From Patiriisocius sp047731265 (GTDB lineage Bacteria; Bacteroidota; Bacteroidia; Flavobacteriales; Flavobacteriaceae): a stretch of DNA of 64,000 nucleotides. The translations under genes were made by a program, and so were the position numbers. Of the stretch, positions 43,365 to 52,029 are shown one piece after another. The stretch's first letter is position 1. Each line of letters begins with the position of its first letter. Under the pieces are notes generated by a model. That model saw only the letters and a list, made by a program, of their open reading frames with translations. It did not search any database and was not told the origin of the DNA. The stretch spans positions 2,976,001 to 3,040,000 of the forward strand of contig NZ_CP159835.1 in assembly GCF_047731265.1 (NCBI RefSeq). Reading direction: 5' to 3'.

Positions 43365-43991
43365 TTAAAAGCAGGGCAATTTATCATTCAAAGTTTTAAA
43401 ACGCCAAGCTTGCTGGAAACTATAATGCCACCATTCTGTTCTTACGGTTCTAAAACCTACTGTTTGCATTCCTTCTCGGAGGAGCTTTCGGTTGGCTAAA
43501 ACTTCTGGGGGGTGTTTATAATGATCAATATGAGAAACGCTTCCGAAGAAATCATAGTCACTGCCCATATCTACAAAGCAGCCATCTAAGGTTACGAGCG
43601 TAATATCAACGGCAGCAGCCTTGTTGTGTAAGGAACCTTTTCCGTAGGGATTTGCCACATACGCAGGCCTAGGGACTTTGCTCCACATAAACTTTTGAAC
43701 AGCTAATGGGCGGTAGCAATCGTAAAACTTAATTTTATAACCCAATTCACAAAAATGCATATTGGCTTTTAAGACGGCCTTTGCAACTTCAGGTTGGAGC
43801 AGGCATTTTGCACAATCGTATAATTGCTCGCCAATAAAGTTGTTGGTAGTAGCGTATCTAATTTCGTAGTCAAACTCGGTATGATAGATTGCCATATCCA
43901 CCAAGGAGGATTGTTTTTCATTTTCTTCGGAATTTAAGTCCGTAGAAAAAAATAGGAGCGAAGTACAACAAGCAATTATAAATAACTTCAT
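43365..43991 (-). CDS. D-alanyl-D-alanine dipeptidase (VanX/DdpX-like, M15D)
   Basis: 208 residues with a short hydrophobic N terminus (possible signal anchor). Zinc-site motifs: SLHNKAAAVDITL (the SxHxxxxAxD signature, about residues 118-130) and EWWHYSF near 187. The helper Arg is in FYDCYRPLAVQ. It should hydrolyse D-Ala-D-Ala for peptidoglycan recycling or nutrition; without vanH/vanA neighbours it is not a vancomycin-resistance gene here. Converges with the methyltransferase gene. Confidence 0.88.
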   Translation of the reverse strand: MKLFIIACCTSLLFFSTDLNSEENEKQSSLVDMAIYHTEFDYEIRYATTNNFIGEQLYDCAKCLLQPEVAKAVLKANMHFCELGYKIKFYDCYRPLAVQKFMWSKVPRPAYVANPYGKGSLHNKAAAVDITLVTLDGCFVDMGSDYDFFGSVSHIDHYKHPPEVLANRKLLREGMQTVGFRTVRTEWWHYSFQQAWRFKTLNDKLPCF

Positions 43992-44231
43992 AAATCAAAA
44001 ATAACACAAATAGTTTCATGGAACCACGTAGCAGTGATTTTACAGATATATGTATTTAATATGATGGTCTAAAAGGTTTAAACGTAAACGTTGTATAGTT
44101 CATTTGTTAAGTTGATAATGTTGCCATTTCTATTTAAATTTCTATTTTTTTTTATTACTTTTATCTGCAATTTATTTTTCAAGTTTTATTAAAATAATTT
44201 CAGCCAATCAATTAATATAAAATCAAATAAT

Positions 44232-44783
44232 ATGAAAAAAATTACATCTTTATTAGCACTATTCGTTTTGGCGACGGCCTTTACATTTTGTACCACAAGC
44301 TCAGTAGATGACGCCCTTGAATTCGGAATAGTAACTGACATTACTCAAAGTTTTCCCTTGGCGATAACAGCCAATGAAACTGGCGAATGTATAAATTTTT
44401 CAGAAATGTCGACATTTGATTTAAAATCAAACTCCCAAATTTCTGAAAATTATAGTAGAGTAAATGGCATAAGAATAAATAGCCTTTATTGGGAAGTAGT
44501 CGATTATGTTGGAGATGAAGGTGTTTTTCTAAATAGCGGAGTATTGAAAATAGGAAATACTTCTTTCGATATGGGTAAAGTGGATTTAAAGGCTTCAGAT
44601 GTAGCAGACGCAAAGTTTTTGTTTTCAGATACTGCTAAATTAAGTGCAATTGCTCAAGAAATTTTACCTACAGGTTTAGTTACAGTAACCATAGAGGCTG
44701 GTAGTGGTGGTAATTGTGACAATGATTTTAGTTTTAACTTAAGTATAACTGCCAATGTAATTGTGACCGTTTCTCCTTTATAA
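44232..44783 (+). CDS. Exported protein of unknown function
   Basis: 183 residues with a signal-like leader; TAFTFC near residue 20 is a possible but atypical lipobox. The rest is a compact beta domain (AITANETGECINFSEMS, NGIRINSLYWEVVDYV, VTVTIEAGSGGNCDNDF) with two conserved-looking Cys residues. No family recognised. Followed by a strong terminator at 44811-44841. Confidence 0.65.
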   Translation: MKKITSLLALFVLATAFTFCTTSSVDDALEFGIVTDITQSFPLAITANETGECINFSEMSTFDLKSNSQISENYSRVNGIRINSLYWEVVDYVGDEGVFLNSGVLKIGNTSFDMGKVDLKASDVADAKFLFSDTAKLSAIAQEILPTGLVTVTIEAGSGGNCDNDFSFNLSITANVIVTVSPL

Positions 44784-44810
44784 TTACCTAGTAAAAAAAT
44801 ATTTATAAAA

Positions 44811-44841
44811 AATGCAGTCTAGAAATAGACTGCATTTTTTT
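44811..44841 (+). terminator. Intrinsic terminator
   Basis: AATGCAGTCTA-GAAA-TAGACTGCATT followed by seven T. Perfect 11-base stem with a GAAA loop, 28 bases after the stop at 44783. Confidence 0.88.
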
Positions 44842-44992
44842 GTCAGGTATTTTGCACAATCATTCATATTTAAATTCCTTCTTAATTTTAAGAAAACCTT
44901 ATTACGTAAAAGGTGGTTGTTTTGTACTTTTATCACCGGTAAAGGAATCATTAATATTTAAAAATATACCCCTGTTTTTGAGGGTAATTACA

Positions 44993-45721
44993 ATGACAAA
45001 ATTAAACGGAAAAGTAGCGCTCATTACTGGGGGTACAAAAGGAATTGGATACGGCATCGCGCAAAAGTTAATTGAAAATGGCATTAGTGTTGCAATAACA
45101 AGCCGCTCAAAAGACCGTGCAAACGATGCAGCCATAGCTTTAGGGAAACACGCGTTAAAAGGAGCCAAAGTCCTAGGTTTAGTGGCAGATGTGCGCAATT
45201 TTGAGGATCAAGAGGGTGCTGTTAATACTACAATAAAAGAATTTGGAAAATTAGATATTGTAATTGCAAATGCGGGTTTAGGTCATTTTGGAAGTATAGA
45301 AGACTTAAGTCTAGAACAATGGAACGAAGTTATAGACACTAATTTAACGGGTGCTTTTTATACTCTAAAAGCGAGTTTAGCTGCTATAAAAAAATCACAA
45401 GGTTATTATATTTCTATATCAAGTTTAGCGGGGACTAATTTCTTTGCTGGAGGTTCGGCTTACAATGCGAGTAAATTTGGTGTTACTGGCTTTACACAAG
45501 CTGCAATGTTGGATTTAAGAAAATACGGTATTAAAGTTTCTACCATAATGCCTGGAAGTGTTTCCACTCACTTTAATGGGAATGAACCTAGCGATCAAGA
45601 TGCTTGGAAAATTCAAATTGAAGATTTGGGTGAGCTCGTGGTGGATTTATTAAAAATGAACCCAAGAACATTACCAAGTAAGATTGAAGTTAGACCAACG
45701 ACACCACCTTCTGCGAAGTAA
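44993..45721 (+). CDS. SDR-family oxidoreductase (FabG-like)
   Basis: 242 residues from the ATG at 44993; a longer frame from 44840 would begin inside the terminator and is rejected. Classical short-chain dehydrogenase: TGGTKGIG cofactor motif at ~12-19, VIANAGLG at ~88, catalytic Ser (SISSLAG ~140) and Y-x3-K (AYNASKFG ~155-162). The NADP-type Arg (SRSKDRA) after beta-2 suggests NADPH. Probably reduces a keto-acyl or small carbonyl substrate in the cytoplasm; the substrate cannot be read. Shares a bidirectional terminator with the convergent OmpA-like gene. Confidence 0.9.
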   Translation: MTKLNGKVALITGGTKGIGYGIAQKLIENGISVAITSRSKDRANDAAIALGKHALKGAKVLGLVADVRNFEDQEGAVNTTIKEFGKLDIVIANAGLGHFGSIEDLSLEQWNEVIDTNLTGAFYTLKASLAAIKKSQGYYISISSLAGTNFFAGGSAYNASKFGVTGFTQAAMLDLRKYGIKVSTIMPGSVSTHFNGNEPSDQDAWKIQIEDLGELVVDLLKMNPRTLPSKIEVRPTTPPSAK

Positions 45722-45769
45722 GTAGATTGAGGTATGGATTTTAGTGGATGCTATTTTTTTTAATGTATT

Positions 45770-45813
45770 AAGAAAACGAGTACATCTTTTTAAAAAGATG
45801 GGCTCGTTTTCTT
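45770..45813. terminator. Bidirectional terminator
   Basis: AAGAAAACGAG-(C/T-rich inner stem)-CTCGTTTTCTT, with an inner ATCTTTTT/AAAAAGAT stem, between the convergent SDR (+) and OmpA-like (-) genes. Confidence 0.82.
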
Positions 45814-45862
45814 ATAAATAGTTAGTTTTAGTTTTCACCGCATACTGCAACTCACAAAGAAA

Positions 45863-46723
45863 TTAATTTGCCGAAAGCAATGCTAAAAACTTATCTAAGT
45901 TAGGCAGTAATACGATTCGGGTTCTTCGGTTTGTGGCTCTTCCTTCTTTGGTATCGTTTTCGGTTAATGGTTGGAAGCTACTTCTTCCTGCAGCGATTAA
46001 TTTTTGTGGTGCTACGTTAAATTTATTTTGTAATGTTCTAATCACAGCTGTAGAACGTTCGACACTCAATTCCCAATTATCTTTAATAGAGGCGCCAGAC
46101 TTTACCGTTTGTGAATCAGTATGACCTTCTACCATAACTTCTAAAGCAGGTTCGCTATTAATTACATTAGCCAAACGTTGTAATAAGCCATTTGCTTTGG
46201 GATTTAACCGATAACTCCCAGATTTAAAAAGTAATTCGTCTGAAATTGTAATCATAACTACCGTTTCATCTATAGAAACTTGGATGTCTTTTCCATTTCC
46301 GTTTTCTACAAAACTATTGTCTAAGTTTTTCTTCAAATTATAAGAAACGATCAAATTCATGGAGTCTTGCAATGTTTTTGCATTTGCCAATTCATTTTGA
46401 TCCACATTAGCCAATGCAGCTTTCATTTTTTCTTTGTCTTTCTTTGAAACTATAACATTACCGTATTGTTGCAATCTGGAATCACTTAGATCTTGTAATG
46501 AAGTATTTGACGTTGTAAGTCCTTGAATTTTTGCATTGTAATCTGCAACACGGTCTTCAATACTTTGTAGTTTAGTTTCCAAGACTTCTTTTTCTACCTG
46601 AGTTTTTGTTAAGGTAGACCTTGTGCTGTTGTATTCAGTTTCTAGAGCGACATACTTTTTTTTCGATACGCAAGCGCTAAGTACTAAGATGCCAGCAATG
46701 GTTAATAAAAATAATTTTTTCAT
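45863..46723 (-). CDS. OmpA-family lipoprotein
   Basis: 286 residues. Lipoprotein signal with LSAC (Cys18), a long coiled coil at ~25-125 (TEYNSTRSTLTKTQVEKE), then an OmpA C-terminal peptidoglycan-binding domain: LLFKSGSYRLNPKA, MVEGHTDSQTV, then ELSVERSTAVI and GRATNRRTRIVL. It would link the outer membrane to the cell wall. Monocistronic, with a terminator after it. Confidence 0.9.
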   Translation of the reverse strand: MKKLFLLTIAGILVLSACVSKKKYVALETEYNSTRSTLTKTQVEKEVLETKLQSIEDRVADYNAKIQGLTTSNTSLQDLSDSRLQQYGNVIVSKKDKEKMKAALANVDQNELANAKTLQDSMNLIVSYNLKKNLDNSFVENGNGKDIQVSIDETVVMITISDELLFKSGSYRLNPKANGLLQRLANVINSEPALEVMVEGHTDSQTVKSGASIKDNWELSVERSTAVIRTLQNKFNVAPQKLIAAGRSSFQPLTENDTKEGRATNRRTRIVLLPNLDKFLALLSAN

Positions 46724-46828
46724 AATGCAGGAAATAAGAATTTATAAGTAAATAACCCAGCAGTCTTGTTAATTATTTGCTTGGGTTTGTAATTGTTGTC
46801 TCAAAAATATACAAGGTTTAAGATAGCG

Positions 46829-46969
46829 TTAATTAAGTCCTAACCAGCCCAAAATAATAAAAAGAAATACAAATACAATAACGGTTCCTACGCTACCATA
46901 GCAGCCTCCTCCAATTTTATAGCACTCCAGGCGGCGATTATAGCGCTGCGTATATTTTTCTTGATTTTG
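46829..46969 (-). CDS. Possible very small membrane protein, no standard start codon
   Basis: A 46-codon frame ends GGGCYGSVGTVIVFVFLFII then LGWLGLN, a convincing Gly-rich turn plus membrane helix, but the frame has an in-frame TAA at 46970-46972 and no ATG, GTG or TTG after it. Either a decayed gene or one starting at an unusual codon. The rest of the 46724-47182 gap holds only the rpoD terminator. Confidence 0.3.
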   Translation of the reverse strand, partial: QNQEKYTQRYNRRLECYKIGGGCYGSVGTVIVFVFLFIILGWLGLN

Positions 46970-47088
46970 TTATTTATTTTGTAAATGTTTTACGCATCTA
47001 AGTAAAGATATTACCCAATGCTAATTTTTCATTACAAACGAACTCTATTCAATCTTATTAATTTTAAACAATTAAACAACGAACAAAA

Positions 47089-47121
47089 AAAACAGCTAAC
47101 AATAAATGTTAGCTGTTTTTA
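47089..47121 (-). terminator. Terminator of rpoD
   Basis: AAACAGCTAACA-ATAAA-TGTTAGCTGTTT, perfect 12-base stem with A and T tracts on both sides, 62 bases beyond the rpoD stop. Confidence 0.85.
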
Positions 47122-47182
47122 AATAGTTATAATTTCCGAAAATAAATAAACCTCTATCTCATGAAGATCTAAGAGCTAAGGA

Positions 47183-48049
47183 CTAGCCCAAATACTTCTT
47201 AAGAATATGACTCTTACTTTCTTGACGTAGACGTCTAATTGCTTTTTCACGTATTTGACGCACACGCTCACGGCTCAACTCAAAAGTGTCACCAATTTCC
47301 TGCAAGGTCATTGCTGGTTGCCCACTTAAACCAAAGTTAAGTTTCACAACATCTGCCTCACGAGGTGCTAAGGTATCTAAAGCACGGTCAATTTCAATTT
47401 TCAAAGATTCGTGAATCAACGCTTTATCTGGATTAGGAGTTTCTCCACTACTAATTACATCATATAGGTTGTTATCATTTTCACCCTCTTGGAACGGTGC
47501 ATCCATTGATAAACTTCTTGATGAGTTTTTCAATGATTGTTTAACACTGCTCACCGTCATATCCAATTCTTTTGCAATTTCTGATGCAGAAGGAACACGC
47601 TGGTGCACTTGCTCTAAATGAATAGAAGCTTTTCTAATTTTATTAATATCTCCAATTTTGTTAAGAGGAAGACGCACTACACGCGATTGTTCAGCAATAG
47701 CTTGTAAAATAGATTGTCTAATCCACCATACGGCATAACTTATAAATTTAAAACCTCTTGTTTCATCAAAGCGTTGTGCAGCTTTTACAAGCCCAACATT
47801 TCCTTCGTTAATAAGGTCGCTTAGTGTAAGCCCTTGATTTTGATATTGCTTGGCAACAGAGATTACAAATCGCAGGTTTGCTTTGGTTAATTTATCTAAA
47901 GCCCATTGATCACCCTCTCTAATGCGTTGTGCTAACTCAACTTCTTCCTCAGCAGTAATCATATCAATTTTACTTACGTCTTGTAAGTAACTATTCAGAG
48001 ATTTAGTTTCTCTATTGGTAACCTGCTTGGTAATTTTGAGCTGTCTCAT
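47183..48049 (-). CDS. rpoD: Primary sigma factor (RpoD/SigA, Bacteroidota type)
   Basis: 288 residues, the short form typical of Bacteroidota, lacking region 1.1. Region 1.2 SLNSYLQDVSKIDMITAEEE, region 2 DLINEGNVGLVKAAQRFDE and GFKFISYAVWWIRQ, region 3 IAKELDMTVSSVKQSL, region 4.2 LQEIGDTFELSRERVRQI. It directs RNA polymerase to the TTTG/TAnnTTTG promoters seen elsewhere in the window. Monocistronic. Confidence 0.95.
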   Translation of the reverse strand: MRQLKITKQVTNRETKSLNSYLQDVSKIDMITAEEEVELAQRIREGDQWALDKLTKANLRFVISVAKQYQNQGLTLSDLINEGNVGLVKAAQRFDETRGFKFISYAVWWIRQSILQAIAEQSRVVRLPLNKIGDINKIRKASIHLEQVHQRVPSASEIAKELDMTVSSVKQSLKNSSRSLSMDAPFQEGENDNNLYDVISSGETPNPDKALIHESLKIEIDRALDTLAPREADVVKLNFGLSGQPAMTLQEIGDTFELSRERVRQIREKAIRRLRQESKSHILKKYLG

Positions 48050-48174
48050 AGTATGATTTTAGATTTAGATTAAAATAATATTTACGCTTACGTTAACACT
48101 ATTTTCAATTTTTAGGTATTATTTTGTCACAAGATTTATGTAATTCTTCAGAAATTTAAACGTCAAAAAAAGCG

Positions 48175-48348
48175 ATGCTAACTATGCTGTTTTTTAAACC
48201 CTTTCAAACTCCTTCAGGAACCCCTAATCCAGGTGAAGGCGGCACAATAGATTTTACTTCACCTATAGAAGTATTTATCTACATCATCGTGCCTGTTTTT
48301 TTGTTTATCCTATACTTTTTAATGCGTAAAAAACCCCCTAATAAATAA
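48175..48348 (+). CDS. Small membrane protein (57 residues)
   Basis: ATG at 48175 (a second in-frame ATG at 48184). Proline/glycine-rich start (KPFQTPSGTPNPGEGGTIDF), then one membrane helix VFIYIIVPVFLFILYFLM, then the basic end RKKPPNK. Such short proteins are conserved in Flavobacteriaceae (sometimes wrongly called adenylosuccinate synthetase); function unknown. Ten bases before the peptidase gene and divergent from rpoD. Confidence 0.75.
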   Translation: MLTMLFFKPFQTPSGTPNPGEGGTIDFTSPIEVFIYIIVPVFLFILYFLMRKKPPNK

Positions 48349-48358
48349 TAATTTTAAC

Positions 48359-50644
48359 ATGTTAAAATCATTATTATCTATTTGCTTATCAATAGTGTGT
48401 GTGGCTAATCTTTGGTCGCAACAAGAAGTATATTCAATAATTCAATTAAATGACATTCAAGATATTCCTTTATTGGCGACCCACGGTATTGCTGTGGACC
48501 ATTTAGAAACAGACGCTGAAAACAACTATTTGCTTACGCTATCACAATCTGAACTTAACATCATTCAATTGTTAAACGTAAGTTATTCAGTAAAAGTTAC
48601 AAATTATCAAGAAAATTATTTGAGACTTCGAAATTTAGACGCCAATAATCGGATTATTAAAAATAATAAAAGCACACAAGGCTTTGATTTAGGGAGTATG
48701 GGGGGATTCTATACCTTTCAGGAAATGGAAGATAAATTAGATGAAATGCGCCAAGATTTCCCTTCAATAGTTTCAGAGAAACAACAAATAGGAACAAGTT
48801 TAGAAGGAAACCCAATCTGGATGGTAAAAATAAGCGACAATCCAGCAGTGGATGAAGAGGAGCCAGTAGCCTATTTTGATGCACTACATCACGCGCGCGA
48901 GCCATTATCTATGGGAACTACCATAAACTATATGTTCTATTTGTTGGAAAATTATGCTACAAACCCAGCAGTTAAATATCTAGTAGACCATCGCGAACTT
49001 TATTTTGTCCCAGTAGTCAATCCTGATGGCTATATATACAATGAAACTACCAATCCAGATGGAGGTGGATTGTGGAGAAAAAATAGGCGCGTGGTTTCCG
49101 CTAACTGTATAGGTGTTGATCTAAACAGAAATTATAGTTTCGCATTTGCAAATGACGGTTCTTGCTCAAGTGATAATCCTTGCTCAGAAGTTTATAGCGG
49201 AGAGGTGCCATTTTCTGAACCCGAAACTGCCGCCGTAAGAGATGTATTGGAATTAATTGAGCCTAAGACTGCTTTTTCAACTCATTCCACTGCGGGTATT
49301 CATTTAATGCCTTATGGCTATAATACCATGCCGCCAGATTTCGAAATTTATTCAGAATGGGCATCCGCATTTCTTGATGAGAATGATTATGTTTTTGGGG
49401 TTACCTTTCAGCTATTAGGGTATACGAGTTGCGGCACTACCAGAGATTATTTACACAGCGAAGGTATTTATGGATGGACTCCAGAAATAGGAGGAAGCGG
49501 ATTTTGGCCAATGCCAAGTACGATACTTGATCTTGTATCTGAAAACATTCGGCCCATGCTATATCAATCTTGGATTGCTGGTGGATATGTAGATGTGCAA
49601 AGTCATTCACAAATTGGGGATGCTATTATTGGGGACTCTTTTCAATTAGAAATTACTTTAAAGAATGTTGGTCTGGTTGTAACAGATGCTGCTGTTACTT
49701 GCGAATTGAGAACCGATAATCCAAATATCGCTATATCAGAAGCCGCGGACTATGGAAACATTGCAGCACGCGGAAAAGCAACCAATATAGCAACACCTTT
49801 TACCATTGCGATTAATGATGACTTTGAAGGCGCTAGCTTTGATCTTGACATTATATCAAAGCAAGGGAATGCTGAAAATGAAAAGAGTAGTATAACCATT
49901 CTTGTTGGAGAAAAAGTAATCCTATTTTCTGATAATGCTGAAACTGGAACTTCTAATTGGATAGCAACAGGAAACAATATTTCATGGGGAACAAGTTTAG
50001 ATGATTCTTACAGCGGCACAAAATGTTTTGCAGATTCGCCTGGCGGAAATGGAATGAATGCTACCGAAAGCTTTTTTGAGCTCAATCAATCTTTTGATCT
50101 ATCACAAACTTCAGGACCTTTAGTTTCTTTTATGACCAAGTTTTCTCATGAAGAAGCTGATCTTTCTAATTTTCAAATATCTATAGATAACAGTGCTAGT
50201 TGGGAGAATTTAGATGCCTATTCACAAAATGAATCTTGGAATCATAGGTTTTACCCTTTAAATGAGTACAAAGATTTTAATGAAGTCCGATTTAGATTTA
50301 GAACTTTTACAAATGAAAATAGACCCGGTGATGGCTTTTATTTTGATGATTTTAAAATTGAAAATTATGCAGAAGAAGTTTTAGATATTTTAAGCCAAGA
50401 CATCAAAAGTATTACCGCAAAACCAAACCCCTTTTTGAATTCTATTGAAATAGCACATCCTCAAAACAGTATTAAAAGTATTAATTTGTATACCATTTCT
50501 GGAAACTTACTCGCTATTGAGCCGATATTTAGAGATAGTAGTAGTTTTGTAGACGGATTAGGATCATTGTCTACTGGGATTTATTTTTTAAAAGTTGAAA
50601 CAATCAGCGGAAAAGTTTCGTCTTATCAAATGATTAAGAAGTAA
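48359..50644 (+). CDS. Secreted M14 zinc carboxypeptidase with T9SS sorting domain
   Basis: 761 residues. Signal peptide through LWSQ. Peptidase M14 domain at ~115-400: zinc motif HHAREP (His and Glu ligands), PVVNPDGY, LWRKNRR, GVDLNRNY, a third ligand His in FSTHSTAG, and catalytic Glu in TPEIGGSG. Then a beta domain (CARDB-like, ~420-510), a jelly-roll region and a C-terminal T9SS sorting domain (AKPNPFLNSIEIAHP, GIYFLKVET, basic end). It would be secreted by type IX and trim C-terminal residues from proteins or peptides for feeding. Confidence 0.92.
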   Translation: MLKSLLSICLSIVCVANLWSQQEVYSIIQLNDIQDIPLLATHGIAVDHLETDAENNYLLTLSQSELNIIQLLNVSYSVKVTNYQENYLRLRNLDANNRIIKNNKSTQGFDLGSMGGFYTFQEMEDKLDEMRQDFPSIVSEKQQIGTSLEGNPIWMVKISDNPAVDEEEPVAYFDALHHAREPLSMGTTINYMFYLLENYATNPAVKYLVDHRELYFVPVVNPDGYIYNETTNPDGGGLWRKNRRVVSANCIGVDLNRNYSFAFANDGSCSSDNPCSEVYSGEVPFSEPETAAVRDVLELIEPKTAFSTHSTAGIHLMPYGYNTMPPDFEIYSEWASAFLDENDYVFGVTFQLLGYTSCGTTRDYLHSEGIYGWTPEIGGSGFWPMPSTILDLVSENIRPMLYQSWIAGGYVDVQSHSQIGDAIIGDSFQLEITLKNVGLVVTDAAVTCELRTDNPNIAISEAADYGNIAARGKATNIATPFTIAINDDFEGASFDLDIISKQGNAENEKSSITILVGEKVILFSDNAETGTSNWIATGNNISWGTSLDDSYSGTKCFADSPGGNGMNATESFFELNQSFDLSQTSGPLVSFMTKFSHEEADLSNFQISIDNSASWENLDAYSQNESWNHRFYPLNEYKDFNEVRFRFRTFTNENRPGDGFYFDDFKIENYAEEVLDILSQDIKSITAKPNPFLNSIEIAHPQNSIKSINLYTISGNLLAIEPIFRDSSSFVDGLGSLSTGIYFLKVETISGKVSSYQMIKK

Positions 50645-50693
50645 ACACTATTTTTGTGGTTTGGTTTTTGAAATAATATTTTAAAATTGTTAT

Positions 50694-51347
50694 ATGAAGC
50701 ATTTATTAGTATTCGCAGTATTTTTATATTCCCTTGCGTCTGTTGCCCAGTTTGATAATCCAACTGATAAAACCCCAAAGTTTGAACCAATAAATCAAGC
50801 AGTTCCTCAATCTAAAGGAATACAAATTCCTGTAAAAACGGTCCCTGGACTCTCCAATAAAGACTATCGTTTTGAAGTAAAAGACGATGGAAAACTAGGA
50901 AAAGAGGACCCTAAACTTCTTGATATTTCCAACAAGGAGGAGTTTTTAGACACCAAAACAAATACTGCTCCTAATGCTTTTGCCAAAGATAAAGAAGCCA
51001 CAGATGAGTACGATAGAGATCAAGTTTTAGGGCAGATTATGACCAAGGGGGGTTATGTTAATGTAGTGTATCGTGATCATCAAAGTGTAGATGGAGATCG
51101 CATACGTGTATACGTTAATGACGATATCGTTCAAAGTGATATTACGCTAGATGGCAATTTTAGAGGCTTTGATCTTACCCTTGAGCCTGGAAAAAATTCA
51201 ATAGATTTTCAAGCATTAAATCAAGGAAACAGTGGTCCCAATACTGCAGAGTTACATATATACGATGATAAAGGCATCCTTATTTCCAGAAATGAATGGA
51301 ACTTGTTGACAGGTCGTAAAGCTACAATAGTAGTCTTTAAAGACTAA
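50694..51347 (+). CDS. Exported protein of unknown function
   Basis: 217 residues with a signal peptide (FAVFLYSLASVA, cleavage after VAQ). The N-terminal half is Pro/Lys-rich and disordered-looking; the C-terminal half is one beta domain (GGYVNVVYRDHQSVDGDRI, FDLTLEPGKNSIDFQALN, TAELHIYDDKGILI) that suggests an immunoglobulin-like or secreted-adhesin fold. No family name. Convergent with the pseudouridine synthase gene, whose end overlaps by 4 bases. Confidence 0.7.
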   Translation: MKHLLVFAVFLYSLASVAQFDNPTDKTPKFEPINQAVPQSKGIQIPVKTVPGLSNKDYRFEVKDDGKLGKEDPKLLDISNKEEFLDTKTNTAPNAFAKDKEATDEYDRDQVLGQIMTKGGYVNVVYRDHQSVDGDRIRVYVNDDIVQSDITLDGNFRGFDLTLEPGKNSIDFQALNQGNSGPNTAELHIYDDKGILISRNEWNLLTGRKATIVVFKD

Positions 51348-51916
51348 AATCGCACATCGTGAATTTCCCTTATTTCTCCTGCTTTTAAATTTTCAATCTT
51401 ATAATTACCAATTCTTACACGAACCAATCGCAAGGTAGGAAATCCCACGGCTGCGGTCATTTTTCGGATTTGTCTAAATTTCCCCTCAGTTACTGTAATG
51501 CTAACCCAGCTTGTTGGGCCGTGTCGCTCATCTCTTATTTTCTTTGCTCTTTCAGGTAAATGTGGAGTTTCAGTTAATGCGTTAACTTTTGATTTCTTTG
51601 TGGTGTAATTTTCTTTTTCTACTGTAATGGTTACGCCTCTTCTTAGTTGTTCAATAGCACTTTGGGTAATTTTACCATCTACTTGTGCGTAGTATTCTTT
51701 TTCAATTTTGCCTTTATTAATATGGATGCTGTATTTTCCATTGGTGGTTATTAATAATAAGCCTTCGCTAGGTTCGTCAAGTCTTCCTATGGCCATTGAT
51801 CCTTCTGGGAAATCATATAAATCACCTAGAAACTTCTTTCGTTTTGCGTGCGTATCGTTTGTGATAAATTGGCTTATATACCCGTATGGCTTATAAAGTT
51901 TAAAGTAGCAATGCAT
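51344..51916 (-). CDS. RluE/RsuA-family pseudouridine synthase
   Basis: 190 residues from the ATG at 51916 (YFKLYKPYGYISQF); the longer frame to 52066 overlaps the helicase gene's start region and is rejected. Catalytic motif GRLDEPSEGLLLIT with Asp at ~43, then KEYYAQVDGKITQSA and EGKFRQIRKMTAAVGFPTL, the RluE-like ending. It should modify a uridine in 23S rRNA (U2457 in E. coli). Cytoplasmic; divergent from the helicase gene. Confidence 0.9.
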   Translation of the reverse strand: MHCYFKLYKPYGYISQFITNDTHAKRKKFLGDLYDFPEGSMAIGRLDEPSEGLLLITTNGKYSIHINKGKIEKEYYAQVDGKITQSAIEQLRRGVTITVEKENYTTKKSKVNALTETPHLPERAKKIRDERHGPTSWVSITVTEGKFRQIRKMTAAVGFPTLRLVRVRIGNYKIENLKAGEIREIHDVRF

Positions 51917-52029
51917 AAAAATTAAAAGTAATTTTTTCGATTCAAAGATAATTTTAAAAATAAATAAAAAGATGCCCTTGCAAAGATTACAAAAGGGCGT
52001 ATTTTTGCAACTGCCCAAAACCTCGCATT

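Noticed and set aside
43365..43991. VanX as a sign of a vancomycin-resistance cluster
   Set aside because: No vanH, vanA or regulator genes nearby; D-Ala-D-Ala dipeptidases are common in Bacteroidota as recycling enzymes.
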